DNA from: Onchocerca volvulus
Lineage: Eukaryota > Nematoda > Chromadorea > Rhabditida > Onchocercidae
Reading direction: 5' to 3'
Assembly: GCA_000499405.2 (NCBI GenBank)
Contig: HG738139.1
Coordinates: 8,766,616 to 8,830,615 of the forward strand
DNA: 64,000 nucleotides
Shown: positions 37,022 to 49,215 of the stretch, piece after piece
Numbering within the stretch: the stretch's first letter is position 1
Layout of the letters: every line of letters begins with the position of its first letter
The notes under the pieces: model-generated
Databases searched by the model: none
Told to the model about the DNA's origin: nothing
What the model saw: the letters and a program-made list of their open reading frames with translations, nothing else
Translations under genes and position numbers: made by a program

Positions 37022-37975
37022 CCTAAAGATCACTTTATTTGCAACAATACAGTAACGCTAACACGCAAATCCATGTACCTTTTCATGGTATCACCGAACA
37101 ACACCCCCTCCCCCAACGCCACCTCGAATTAGAGAACTAGACTTTTTAGGTTCTACCAATTACAATGATAGCTTGGTTTCACCCTCCAATGCAATTCTGA
37201 GTCTCAACCTCGAAAGAAATTGCTTTCAATTTGGCTTATGTTAAAATGGGTTAATGTTTTGAGTGATAATAAGCTAGGATTCTGTCAAGTGTTACGTAAT
37301 AAAATATCAGTGATCGTCTGCAGATGATTACTTCAGTGATAATGGTGTCTGGGTTTTTCTCTCTGGTTATCAATTGAAGAAAGTTTTTGACAGAGATAAC
37401 TGATATAATATTAGAATTGGCCTTTTTTTGATAAAATCACTTTAGACTTATGTTTTATTATCTCATAAGAGGAAATTTCATGCAGTAGAATGTTTCTTTA
37501 TTTCTTATATGTCAATTGATTCGTTTATTTTTCTACATCAATTCTACTTGTTAGCAAACATTAGCAGATTTGAGGAATTCAATTATAAGAAATGAGGTAG
37601 AAAATATTGTCCTGGACACCCTTTCATAGCTTGGTGGAGGATTGAGATACAAATATCTAAGTAAGAACTTTAGTGTTTTATTCTTGTTTTGTTTCAATTA
37701 AATTGTGACGTCGAGCATTGCAGGCCTTTCTATTGGTATATCAGAAGATCTTTTGCTTGTAAGACCTTTGATTATTTGATGTCAGGTAAAGCTTAGGCTT
37801 AGGCTTAGGCTTAGGCTCCATTTCTGCGGAAATTTCGAATAAGAATAACAAATATTTCGCTTTTCTTCTTTAAGACTTTTTCCTGAGAGGAAATTTTAAT
37901 TTATTATTCCCGAGACTTTAATTTTAGGTCTCTTACGTTTTTAATCACTTCCATTTTAGGATTCTTTGCGAAACA
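37022..37975. promoter_or_regulatory. Divergent intergenic region with interstitial telomere repeat
   Basis: Lies between the 5' ends of RPSA (-) and HIBCH (+), so it should hold both promoters and outrons. Contains (TTAGGC)4 at 37793-37816. An acceptor CCATTTTAG ends at 37959, 16 bases before the HIBCH start. No other recognisable element. Confidence 0.6.
37793..37816 (+). repeat. Interstitial telomeric repeat (TTAGGC)4
   Basis: Four perfect tandem copies of TTAGGC, the telomere unit of C. elegans, Ascaris and other nematodes, preceded by a partial copy (GC). It sits inside the outron/promoter of HIBCH, between housekeeping genes, so it is not a chromosome end. Confidence 0.95.
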
Positions 37976-40900
37976 ATGGTATTACAAAGCATATTGCGGC
38001 GACACTTTCTGCTTAATAAAAGCAAAAAGGTTATTTTACTGAACTTCTTCTAGCTCCATATCTGTGTAACAGCGTTAATACATTAAAATAAGCTTACTTT
38101 TAAATATGCTATTCAGTTCTTGTTGCTTCCTGAAGCTGTTTCGATATGTTTCTAGCTTTCCAAAGACTAATAATAAATAGTACATTAAAACTAATAAACA
38201 TCATCTTTAACAGTTATTATCACAAATTAGTATTTATTAGCTTTAATTTCGATTTTTTACAATGACTGTTTTTTCTTGTTTAGTTGTTGTCGGTTGGAGT
38301 TGATGAAGAAATATTGGCAGAGAACATAAATGGTAAACTAATTGTGACATTAAATCGGCCAAAAACTCTAAATGCATTGAATATCAATATGGTACGCAAA
38401 TTATATCCCATACTAAAGGTTTGTTGGAGTATTGTGTTTAGAACTTAATGTGCTATCTGCGTTCAGTAGTTCTGTAACTTGAAATTAATATCTGTGTTGT
38501 GTTATAACAATAATCTAGCAATATGATAAACAGAAGTATACAGTGATGTCCGAATATCTAAGGAAATCGTCCCGAAATCGATTTGGACTCGAATTCTCCT
38601 CGTTGGACAGTCTTTGCTCTGTTCGCCTTTGGCACAAGGAACAAATTTTTTGATTCTTCGTAGCTTGTCAAAGTCTTATCTACAGGTTCTTCGGATGAAA
38701 GATGCATGCTTTTATGGGACTTGTTTTCCATGTTCAGAACAGTCATCATTGCCTCAACGCCTTTGGCACCTGTGGCCCACGTGGATCATCTTGTGTACTT
38801 CAGAGTTTCAAGGTGCCAGAATTTGAGTTGAGCAGTTACAAAATGAATAATTATTTACAAGTTCTATTCTTATAATCAAATTTGTTCCCTGTGACAGTAA
38901 CGATAATTGAATGTGAAGAAAATTTATTTGTCATTAGGTAGCCGTATTATAATGATCAGTCTTTTTCAGCAGTGCAGCAGTGATCCGAGTGTACCGTTTA
39001 TATTTGTTAAAGGAGCAGGTGGCAAGGCGTTTTGTGCTGGTGGCGATGTTGTTGGTGGGCATAATTTTCATTCTCAGTGATCATTGGCGTTTTATTTCCT
39101 TTTATTAATGATTTTGCTTTCGTGATTATGGTATAATTAAATAATGAAAATAATATTATTGATTTTAAATTTCAATTCTTAGCTTTGTCACGTTCTGCTC
39201 AAGCAAATGATCCATCAAATACAATACACAAGGATTTCTTTCGCGAACAATATGTAATGAATCATTTGATCGGTATCTTAAAGGTACCATATATTGCCGT
39301 AATGGATGGTATTACAATGGGAGGAGTGAGTTAGTTACATGTAGTTAATTTCTCATTTCAAATGTAATGTTCTTTTTACGATATTGCTTACATATTTTTT
39401 GTTCATATCATTGCATTTAGTTAGCTTAAATTTTTTAATTTTTCCGATGAAAATAACTTTTCAATTTAAGAAATCAACTTGGAAACAAATTCAGTATTTA
39501 ATACTTGTAAATTTAAAATCGATTTTCCTGCTTATGATCTTGATCCTATATAAAAATTCATTAACTTAATTCACTGTTCAAAAATATGAATTGCTTTAAG
39601 ATAGACTATTGCACAACTAGTACCAATTTTTATAAATTTGAAGGGTTGTGGTCTTTCTCTCCATGGGAAATACAGAATAGCAACAGAACGAACAATACTG
39701 GCAATGCCTGAAACTGCTATTGGTCTCTTTCCTGACGTCGGAGGTATTTCAATTTTTCCAAATTTGATGTATTTTTTTAAATATATTTTATTTCGTTATT
39801 TTTACTTCTCTTGTTTAGTTTTCAAAAGAGCTAAACCACTGTAAAATATTTTGTGCTTTCAGGAACATTTTTCTTGTCACGATTGCCTTACAGTTTGGGT
39901 CAGTTTATGGCACTCACAGGATATCGAGTAATAGGCGCCGATGTTTATCATATGGGTCTCGCTACTCATTTCGTAAGTCTTGGTAATATTCGGATTTTGT
40001 TTCATAGCTGAATTATTTTGAAAAAACTTATTTTCCATTTATTTAATAATTAGACTTTATATAGAAACTTACATGATTCTCGAACAGTTTTTTGAATTTT
40101 TCTTCATAATCCTTTGATAAATTGGAAATTTAATTCACATCAATTTTTAGGTTCCATCAGAAAAACTAAAGAATCTTGAAGATGAATTACTCAGGACAGA
40201 TAATAAATTGCTTTCTGCAGAAAGGATAGACTACATTTTAAATAAATATCACATGAAAGAAAATGAAGTACCGAAGTTTGGTCTTGAAAAAAGGCTTGCA
40301 CAAATTGATCATATATTTAGCGGCAGTACAGTAGAATCGATTTTCAAAAAATTGCGAAATAATGGAGATGATTTTGGCAAGAAGCAATTCAATATTCTTA
40401 GCACGAAGGTATCATTTTCCGGATATTTTATTAGATTTTCTAAATTTAAATGACGGTTGAGTAGCACATTATGCTTAATAAAATATAAAAAAAATTAATC
40501 ATTTGCATTCTTGAATTAATAATTCAGAGTCCAACATCATTGAAAGTGACTTTCCGGCAGTTACAAATTGGTTTAAAAATGCAATTTCACGAAGTTTTCA
40601 CAATGGAGTATCGTCTTTCCCAACGTTTCATGAAAAGCCATGATTTCCATGAGGGTTGCAGAGCAAGTATGATTTTATCTTGCCCTTCTATAAAATTATA
40701 ACTGGTCTCTTAAAAGTAGGAGTTACAAGTCAATTTAAAGATTTCTGTGAATTTGACTTCTCAGATTATATTCTAGTTCGGTTTTAAATTTTTTATCTTG
40801 TTTATTCAAGTGCAAACAAAATAAAAAATTTTCCAGTTTCAGTTCTTATCGATAAGGATCAGAAACCGGTATGGAAACCGACTAGCATAGAAGAAATTAC

Positions 40901-40976
40901 AGATGAAATGATGGATAAATATTTTGCACCTCTTCAGGAAGATGAAGAACTGATTATTAAAAAATTTGAAGCTTAA
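37976..40976 (+). CDS. hibch: 3-hydroxyisobutyryl-CoA hydrolase, mitochondrial
   Basis: Hydrolyses 3-hydroxyisobutyryl-CoA in valine breakdown. Nine exons: 37976-38029, 38284-38418, 38970-39054, 39183-39325, 39644-39743, 39863-39972, 40151-40408, 40528-40666, 40837-40976; phases close; 387 aa against about 386 in human. Residues 1-18 ([18 protein letters not shown]) are basic and hydrophobic, a plausible mitochondrial presequence. Crotonase-fold landmarks: [11 protein letters not shown], oxyanion-hole strands [13 protein letters not shown] and [14 protein letters not shown], the catalytic Glu/Asp segment [14 protein letters not shown], and the family C-terminal domain MEYRLSQRF...DFHEGCRA...[12 protein letters not shown]. 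Intron 2 (38419-38969) contains a foreign-looking coding-like segment on the minus strand. Confidence 0.97.
38541..38830 (-). pseudogene. Coding-like fragment inside HIBCH intron 2
   Basis: On the minus strand this segment is clearly richer in GC than the intron around it and is open for about 75 codons ([20 protein letters not shown], then [19 protein letters not shown] and [20 protein letters not shown]) up to TAG near 38558. Upstream the frame is broken by a stop. It could be a retrocopied piece of another gene or a nested exon. Source not recognised. Confidence 0.35.
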
Positions 40977-41287
40977 AATTTGAACAGCCTCAAAATTTAT
41001 TTTTTCTTTCTTCCGCATTTTACGAAAAATATTGTGTTGTTTAACATCCCTTTTATGATTTTTATAAATAAGATATTTTCGCATTATCTAGCTCAATGAT
41101 TCTTGAGCGAAAATTATCCCTCAAATTACAACATTTAGTTTTTATTTGGAAAATAAGTTTTTAATAGATCTTTGTATTCTATATGGTTTTATATACAATT
41201 TTTTTCAGTTACTCTGCTAAAGGCTAAAGACACTATTTAGATTCTTTTCTGATTCTTTGCATTATTAATTGATAGATCTGCAAAGTT

Positions 41288-41340
41288 TTGCTGCTTGTGC
41301 TTCTGAGCACTAGGTAAGTGCTCAGAAGCACAAGCAGCAA
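41288..41340. repeat. Perfect 24-bp inverted repeat, 5-nt loop
   Basis: Left arm 41288-41311 (TTGCTGCTTGTGCTTCTGAG then CACT), loop AGGTA, right arm 41317-41340. All 24 pairs match and about half are G-C, unusually stable for this AT-rich region. It directly abuts the TAG stop of the orphan frame on the minus strand. Confidence 0.95.
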
Positions 41341-41686
41341 CTAGTGTTTAGCAAAAGCCCAAATAAATTTTTTATTAAGCCTTAGATCTTTGTATAGACT
41401 TTCTAAATCTTTATCATAGTGCTTTGTTTGATATACGATGAATTTTATTATCTCTTCTATCTTGCTTTTAAGCATTTTTAGTCTATCATATCTGTTACCT
41501 AAATGATATGGTAGGTGTCTTACTTCATAATACTTTGGTATGTGATTTTGTAGCGTATTATTTGTTATGCTCATGTTCGCTGATTTATCTTTTACTTTAT
41601 TATTATTTATTCTGTATGTAAAGAGGCTAACCAACTGGGTAGCTGTAATGGTTTTAGTACTAAGTTTTGTTAAAAATTATACTATT
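41341..41686 (-). CDS. Orphan ORF with unusual codon choice, possibly of bacterial origin
   Basis: Open frame on the minus strand from just after a TAA near 41688 to TAG at 41341-41343; the first ATG is at 41634 (97 aa), but upstream residues (LTKLSTKTITATQLV) also look protein-like, so the true start is missing or further upstream. Content: YYEVRHLPYHLGNRYDRLKM, KIEEIIKFIVYQTKHYDKD, ending FIWAFAKH. Codons CTA, ATA, AGA, AGC and CTT are frequent, unlike the neighbouring worm exons, which favour TTG, ATT, CGA/CGT. This would fit a fragment transferred from a Rickettsiales endosymbiont such as Wolbachia, common in filarial genomes. That origin is inference; no family recognised. Confidence 0.35.
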
Positions 41687-41926
41687 TAAGATAAAATTTT
41701 GCTACGAAATAAAAGTATAAATGAAATTTGCGAAAGAAGTTTAAGATAAGTTTAAGGTAAGGATAGATAAAGAGACATCTTTTTTGTCTGATGGAAGAGA
41801 CATCTTTGAAATTTAGTTTTCATTTCAAAATAATTCGTTACGGATGCATTTGTCATACTCTAAAAGTATATGACCAATAATTCATAATTTCTGATGTATA
41901 TGCAGAATATCTCTAGTTAATTCACA

Positions 41927-42220
41927 TCAATTACTGTTTTTTAATGTTATAGTTAACATTGTTCCTGTTATTTTATCAGCAACTTCCAACTGCTTAGGAA
42001 ATACCCATGATCTCTTCATTTTATTGAGAAGCTCAGAATGATAATATTTCATGAGAAATGATATTAACCAAAGGTCTATCAGTGAATAGGGAAGTCTTCC
42101 TCTGAAACTGAAGGACATTTCTCTACTTTCACATTTTTCATATATCATTATTGTAATATTGCCAAATTTCCATAAATTTCGTTGATTTTCAAATGTTTGA
42201 TTGTGTAACATTGAACCCAT
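41927..42220 (-). CDS. Orphan ORF, hypothetical
   Basis: A 97-codon open frame with protein-like composition (KFGNITIMIYEKCESREMSF, GRLPYSLIDLWLISFLMKYY, RSWVFPKQLEVADKITGTML). No splice sites, start context or family support it. It lies 0.3 kb upstream, on the same strand, of the orphan frame beside the hairpin, and may share its origin. Low confidence. Confidence 0.25.
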   Translation of the reverse strand: MGSMLHNQTFENQRNLWKFGNITIMIYEKCESREMSFSFRGRLPYSLIDLWLISFLMKYYHSELLNKMKRSWVFPKQLEVADKITGTMLTITLKNSN

Positions 42221-43702
42221 GGGATAGAAAATACATGATCAGATTTGAGAATTCTTGCGTAAATTTTGTAGCCAATAAAACGTCTCAACTCTCAGTGCAA
42301 CATTTATTCTAAACTTGTAAAAATTATGTTTTACACAACTATTGTTTTGCAATCCTTGCGCACATCGGAATCATTTAAAATTGATATTAACATTTTCATT
42401 TTATCGTGCAAGATGAATTTGAAGGAAATATATTTTACACAACAGAAACAAAGAAGAAAATGAAAACAATTAAAGAAGAGCAAATAAATGAAAATGTTTC
42501 TTGAGAGTAGTAAAAACTTCTTACTAGAAGAGTGATTTCAGCGCACTCTTACTGATGCATAAAGAGCGAACACTGTCAGTTCCGCACAAACAACAAAAAG
42601 AAAACATAAAAATAATGATATTGAGAAATCTAGAGGGAACACTCAAATATGGAATGTTTTTTTGAAAAGTTTTTCCATCTAATAAAAACTGTAAAGAAAA
42701 TATCGTGCAGCAAAGAAAGAAAAGGACAGAAAAAGAGTGGAAATGGCTTCATGAGCAACAAAAATCTGTGCGGATAGATGACCTGAGTTAAAATGCTCTT
42801 CTCCATTTTATGTAGAAACAAAGCTCTAGAAAGAGATTAAAAATAAAACATCAATTTATTACTGCCACAAGGCCTAACCGACTGCAAACATTTTACATGC
42901 TTATAATCTAAACAATTGAGACAAACAAAAGTGAGAACTAAACATTCCGTTATTTCATAAAGATGTTGATAAAATAAATTTTTCAATTTAGTAATTTATT
43001 TCGCAAAATTTTGATTTTTATATTTAGAATATATATAGATTATTTATAAATACAAATAGAGATGCTCACAGAAAAAACAAATGTCTTTACAAAAGACTGA
43101 TTATCGCCGAAAAGAATCTCATATGATGAAAACACACCGCGATTATGTCATTCACTGGGAAAAACGCTCTTAAAAAGTGAAACAAAAAATCAAAAAAAGT
43201 CATCAAATGCAATATAAACACATAAACAAAAAAAATAAAATGAGAGTTTGACTAATTAGAAGCGAGTTATCTATCAGAAGAACTGCTTTGCCTTCGTCAT
43301 TTTTACAACATGGTCAGTTCGTGTTTGAACAGTAAAGTGTAAATTGAAAAAAAAAAAAAAAAAAAAAACTGCAGTTAGGATTAGAACACCGTTAAATTAT
43401 TAATTCGAAAATGCAACTTAAGAAATCATAAAACTAGCGTAATGATCCCGCATAATTACCGAATGACATATTTACTGCAAATAAGAAGCTACTTTTATAA
43501 CAGTGATAAGATATAAGATAAATACTTATGCTTCATAAAAATCTTTTGATACTTAAATAACGAAAACGTAAATCAATACAAAAAAAGTTTTCATACAAGT
43601 TTGGAATTATTTTAATATGTATTAATTATTCAATTCCAATATAATATTGAGGTTTAAGAGGCAAAAAATAAATGGCATGAGTTTTTTTGATAAGTAGTAC
43701 CA

Positions 43703-46700
43703 TCAGCTCACTGTATTTTCATTACTTGACTTTGTCTTCTCCAAATGAATGATATACTCTCGTGAGGACTTCTCATTATCAGCAAATTCCTGCTCACTCG
43801 TTACCGTAATATTCAATTTGCTGACACTATCCTGTTGTTGCTCGAGTAGCTCCTAAAATTTCAAGAAAGATTCAGATAGACATAAAGGATCAAGGAAAAG
43901 TGAATGTGAAGGAATTTTAATTGGCCTAATCGTATATTCTAAAAAGATTAAACGTACTTACTAATGAAATTTCATCAAAAATTTGACAGAATATATATTC
44001 CCAAATATGGCCTCACTGTCCTAATCGCACAGACATATTAAACATATCGATTGATAATAAGTTAATATACAGACTAATAAGTTACTCCTGTGAAAACAGG
44101 AGTGAAAACAAGTATTCATTAATCAGCGAAAAGTTGCTTATGTACGTTAAAGAAATAGATCATAAAAAGCAAAGATTAATATAAAGACTATACTTCTGAT
44201 GACAATGGATTTTAATAACATTTCCGCAACTTGAAAATAAGTATAAATTCTTGAATGCATTAGGAATCCCAACTGCTACCTCATTAGGTTCAATTTCCAC
44301 AGGTGATGGCTGTGGGGTGACATATGTTTCACTGTCTAAGCTGGTTGCATCACCAGCTGCAGATTCAACAGGTTTTCGTGAACAACGTGCTATATATGCT
44401 TCTGGTGTATCTTCTTGTAATAAGCAAACCAAAACTGCAGTCATATTGTCACAGCCAAGGCCACCCATTTGACAATCTGGTGCTAGACACCTCGAAAGAA
44501 GCTCTTCACAGATCTAAAAGTCATAAGATGGTGTGGCATTTCAATGAAGTTGCATTAATTAAAATTTTAGCAGCAGCTAATGTGAAAGAATCAAAGAAGG
44601 AAAATATAAACTTATGTGTAGACTAAACAAAGTCTAAATAATTTTGCAGACAACACTGAAAATAATCATTTCCTGAATGAATGCAAGAAATGGCTCCTTT
44701 TGCCTATTACAATTCAATTAGAAATCGATAATGCAGCACATTCAATCATCAAAGAATTGGTAAACGGAAGTGGAAAAAAATTTAGATCGCAAATGGAGAC
44801 AAATAGCGTAAAATTATGAAGGCTACATATAACAGTGCATAGAAATGTAGAATGATAGGACAATATACTAGCGAATTTCTTGCTTGATGTTAATTTTGTG
44901 GGGTGGAAGAATATTTTATATTTTCTTAACCAATTTCAACCGACTAAATGAAATTGGAATGTGAAGTCAAAATTTTGTAGAATTTAGAAATTAATTTCCA
45001 ATTATGAAATATAACAAAGATATTAGCAACGTCACCAATGTTGCTTCATTAATAACATGTGGCCTAATCATTTTCTCTCATTAGATGAACAGCATTAACC
45101 CACATTACCTATTGGCGTGGAATGAGGTTTTTAGTATCAATAATATGTTGCGCCAAGATCTCGGGGATCAGCGCAGAATTTGTTTAAAGAATCATAATGA
45201 GTTTGAAACCTGACTCATAGTCAACATAGGTTTGAAAAAAAAAACTCCAAAATAAGTGTTATTATGATGAATTGATAACTATTGATTAGCAGGATAATTA
45301 TTAATTACGAGAAGGTGGTAGTTAGGATTTGCAAAAGTCATAAAAGTTTTGGAAAAAAAGACAAAAAATGATTGTTTGGAATTAAAACATTTCTAAAGTT
45401 CTTCTAAAACTTAAATTAATTTGGTTGCAGCAATAAGCAGATTAGAAAAGAAGAAATTCTCTTTAGAAAAATTAGAGATATGAATTCTAAATTCAGTCAA
45501 CTAAACTAAGTATTCAATATTGTTTTATTCTGTCTATAGAAAAGGATAACGTGGAAAACTATAATAAAATGATTTTCACCTATAAAAACCAGAACGGAAA
45601 GATTTATGATCCAAAATTAAAAATCCAAAAACAAAGAAGACAAAAACAGAAAACTGAAAACTGGAACAAAACTGCAGCACATAAGATGAGGTAGGAAGAG
45701 ATTATAAGCGAAAAAAAACTTCAGAAATAATTTTTTCTCATGCAGTGTATTACCAAGCAAGTTCCAGATATCAGAATTTTTTATACGAATGGTAGTAACA
45801 GAAAACAATGACTTACTGCTTCAGGTTCACAACCAGCAGCCAACCTATCTCTGCAAAACTCGACAACTTCCTGGTTTGACATAACATCCCAAATCCCGTC
45901 ACAAGCCAATATAATGAATTCATGGTCGTATGTCAAATCGCATACCGTAACATCGGGACATGCTTAAAACAAATTTTGAAAGAAAGTATATAATTTCCAA
46001 AATCCACTTCAAAAATGAATGATAAAATTTTTACTTTCAACTTATTTAACCAACCTTTAATGGAAGCTTTGCTAGGAAAAAACTCGCATCCAATCGCAAT
46101 ATGAATTGATTAAAAAGATTTTAATGAACAAAATCAAGTCGAGTTGCTAAAGAAAAATGTAATAAACGTACCGGTGACAATTTGTTCTTCCGGAGATTTA
46201 TGCTCATTCTTTTTAAATGCGAAATCGCCCAAAGCTCGAGATAACGCTAAATTACCATTTACACGGTTAAATTCAACCCAACCACCGGCAGCAACGATTC
46301 GCCTCGCCTCATTCTCACTGGCTGGTTTGTGATCAAAGCTTAGTGGATGCGCAGCACCACTAACACATGCCACAGCTCTTGAATCGCCCACATTACCTGC
46401 AATTTCACGTTCTTCTCACTCACTAAAAATGAAATATTACAAAAAAATCATTAGTAACTGCTATTGCTTCGAACTTAGAGTTCATAGGCAAAAAGACTGC
46501 AAAAGATGAATGCGATTAAAAAAAAGGAAGCCAATACTAATAAAACATATTTTATACAATATTAATTGTAATTCTAATTAACCAACCACAATAAATTTTC
46601 TTGTCTTTAATCAGAACGATTACAGCAGTTGTACCCGACATATCATCCCGCATTTCTTCGTCTTTTCGCATTTTCTCATCCAGAGCCAAAAAACCTTGCT

Positions 46701-47306
46701 TTATTGCCTCTTTTATGTTACCTTCTACTGTAAATTATGTAACATAATATTTGGCCAAAATGAAAAAAAAACATTGGGAAGTCAAACTTAAAGCACTAAC
46801 ATCCTTTATAATCCTTCCATATTCTGAAATGGACTGGAGTTTGAGAAAAAGATAAACGAAGATTTGAATCCAAATTTGAAATTTCAATGAACATTTGACA
46901 TCCATTCAGACCAAATTATTCAGAATAACTAAAGGAAACAATTAAGTTGACCATAATGTGTGTTAGTGGCGATAAGCTTATGAAGATGAATGCCGGCATA
47001 TTGTGATACTTTGGCACCACCGTGGCCATCATAAACTGCAAAAAAAGCTGCTTGAGTATCGTCTGGCACGGCCAACAGATGAATATGAGCATCTTCCATA
47101 TCTGCAATATTTATCCTCGGCTAAAAGAGATTGGAAGAGAAAAGTTGCAAGACAAAACAAATACATCCATCAACTTCAAATTAAAATTTAGACAGAAACT
47201 TACTGATTCTCCATCCCTGCATGCATGAACTACCTATTTTATAGAACGGATTAGCGCATGAGGCAGTTTCCTTCGTTGTTACAGGCTCACTTAATGTTTG
47301 GCCCAT
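43703..47306 (-). CDS. ppm-2: Protein phosphatase 2C (PPM family), PPM-2-like
   Basis: Mg/Mn-dependent Ser/Thr phosphatase. Seven exons: 47204-47306, 46952-47101, 46587-46727, 46172-46396, 45817-45962, 44280-44513, 43703-43852; 382 aa; phases close. N-terminus MGQTLSEPVTTKETASC has Gly2 suited to N-myristoylation and, from memory, matches C. elegans PPM-2 (T23F11.1). Metal-binding motifs are all present: MEDAH, YDGHGG, GDSRA, FDHKP, ALSRALGDFAFK, LACDGIWDVMSNQEV and LGCDNMT. The catalytic domain ends near residue 300; the tail is Ser/Thr/Glu-rich and finishes ENTVS. The donor of exon 6 is my choice (GAG|GTAGCA, in phase with the last exon); a later one is possible. TTTGCAG acceptor 8 bases before the ATG. 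Confidence 0.95.
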
Positions 47307-48179
47307 TATTGTGCCTGCAAATATTTGAATTTTTACATTTAAATACGGTGAATAAAAAAATCTCAATCAACGAAATCAGAAACGTTCACCTATCTTGCTA
47401 TTTTAACTACCACTTTAAGGACAGAAAAATTTGAATAAATAATTGAAGTGAACTCTCAAATAGCACTCCGAACTTCTAATTACTCAGCTCCTCCAAAAAC
47501 CGCATCAGTATTTATGATGGATTCTGCGAGAAGATGGATCGAGAGAGTCCTATAAGTTCTAAAATGAAATGTCCCCAACACTAAACAAGAGAATGTGTTG
47601 AGAGAAGAGAAAGGAGAAGTACGGGGAAACCTCTCGCAACCTTTCCCTCAAAAGAGCTCGCAGTGATATAAAACATTTTCGATCTTTATCGAACCAACGA
47701 ACTCGAAAGAAGTTTGCCGTGATCTCACTATGCAACCGGTCACGGACCAGCCCATTTGATAGCTGAGGTCGAATGACTGATATTCAAAGACAGAGCTGAT
47801 CTCCATTTACCGGTAATTTCTGTGAATAAAGGGGAATAAAATCTTCAGCTAATTTAAAACGATTTTCGTTTCCCCAATAAAAAATGGAGTATTACTGAGA
47901 GGATCAAATCAAAGATAAAGGACATATCTGACCCTATGAACCATGACTGAGCAAAAATTGGTGTTGCTTCGTGATAATCAAGAATTGGGTGCATATGCAC
48001 ACATAAATTAGAACGAATATTTTATAGTGATAATAATACTTCGAAATCGCTTCTTTCAATACTTCTTTCTCAATTAAAGAAGAACGGATGGTCGGCCTAG
48101 TGGCTGTCCTTCATGTTTCATATACTACTGACCTTTAGTTTCCTTAAAAAAAAAAAAAAAAAAATGTTCATTAAAAAGG

Positions 48180-48225
48180 TTTTTTAATAAATATAATATA
48201 CCCTTATATTATATTTATTAAAAAA
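48180..48225. repeat. 21-bp AT-only inverted repeat
   Basis: Left arm 48180-48200 (TTTTTTAATAAATATAATAT plus A), 4-nt spacer CCCT, right arm 48205-48225, perfectly complementary. It follows a 19-base A run by 15 bases. Could be the relic of a small terminal-inverted-repeat element or simply a cruciform-prone site. Confidence 0.9.
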
Positions 48226-48837
48226 TCCTCATAGTTTATTATAATATTAGTTGATAAGCAATCACTACCTATTTATCATTATATCATCTTCGTCCTCACA
48301 ACTGCATCATGTTATCCTTAAAAACTATTCCTGTTCTTTGAATATCAAGAAGCAATGTTCAAGAAAAAGGAATATATTTTCCGGAAAAGCGGTTTTTTGA
48401 ATGTGTATATCAAGTCAATTTCAACTGCACAAACATTGGTCTAGCAATCGATCAATAAGATGAAAGCACGAAATTACACACTCAAAGACGAATTTCTCTC
48501 GAGATATTATTTCATCGCTATAGAAACAAATATCTTCAAAAAACGTCTAAGATTTGTCTTTCCCTCAATTTCTACGAAGATGATGTCTTCTGAATTCCAT
48601 AAATATTAGTTTGAAAGAAATCGCCAGTAAAAAAATCTGATGTAATTTCGATTGTAGTCCGATTAAATTGGAGATTGCTTCTTCTTACTATTGTGACTCG
48701 ACTAGATCAGCAATAGACTTTATTGAGTTTATACGATACTATACACAGTATCGCACTTATACAATGGAACGGATTAAATGAACAATACATGGTAAATACT
48801 TGAAGAGCAAGAACAGTTGCCTAAATGTTTACTAAGT

Positions 48838-49215
48838 TGTCATATATATCCTTTGTAACTTTCATTTTTTCTTTGCTCCATCACTACGAATGCTTCTGCT
48901 GAATTGTCGCTCCTACTGACTCGAACTATCGCTCTGCCGCCATGAACCGTTTTTAAGACTACTGCTACTGTGGAACTTGAATTGACCTCTACTCCAAAAT
49001 CCTGACCTTTTAAATCCTTTCGGAGTTCTTTCCCCTATTCTCCAATAGGTTGCTTCATGATTGATGAACCTCACATTGTTTATCTATGAACCGGAGCATT
49101 TTGGCGGCAAATAAGTTTATCGTCCCTTTGAAACTGTATCGCATCATCTGACCTTTAGTACTCTTGTTCACAATAATTGTCGTGGCACTACTTGACTTTT
49201 AACATTCCTATTTAT
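48838..49215 (+). repeat. Dispersed repeat A, copy 2
   Basis: Same ordered blocks as 3275-3730 (GACCTTTTAAATCCTTTCGG, TGCTTCATGATTG, AACCTCACATTGTTT, TTTTGGCGGCAAATAAG, CCTTTGAAACTGTATCGC, AACATTCCTATTTATATACA). No coding frame. Confidence 0.7.

Larger units (their letters stand above)
40977..43702. other. Intergenic, with hairpin and two orphan frames
   Basis: Between the 3' ends of HIBCH (+) and the phosphatase (-). Holds the 24-bp perfect hairpin (41288-41340) and two minus-strand open frames listed separately; a poly-A run at 43347-43368. Otherwise no feature. Confidence 0.5.
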
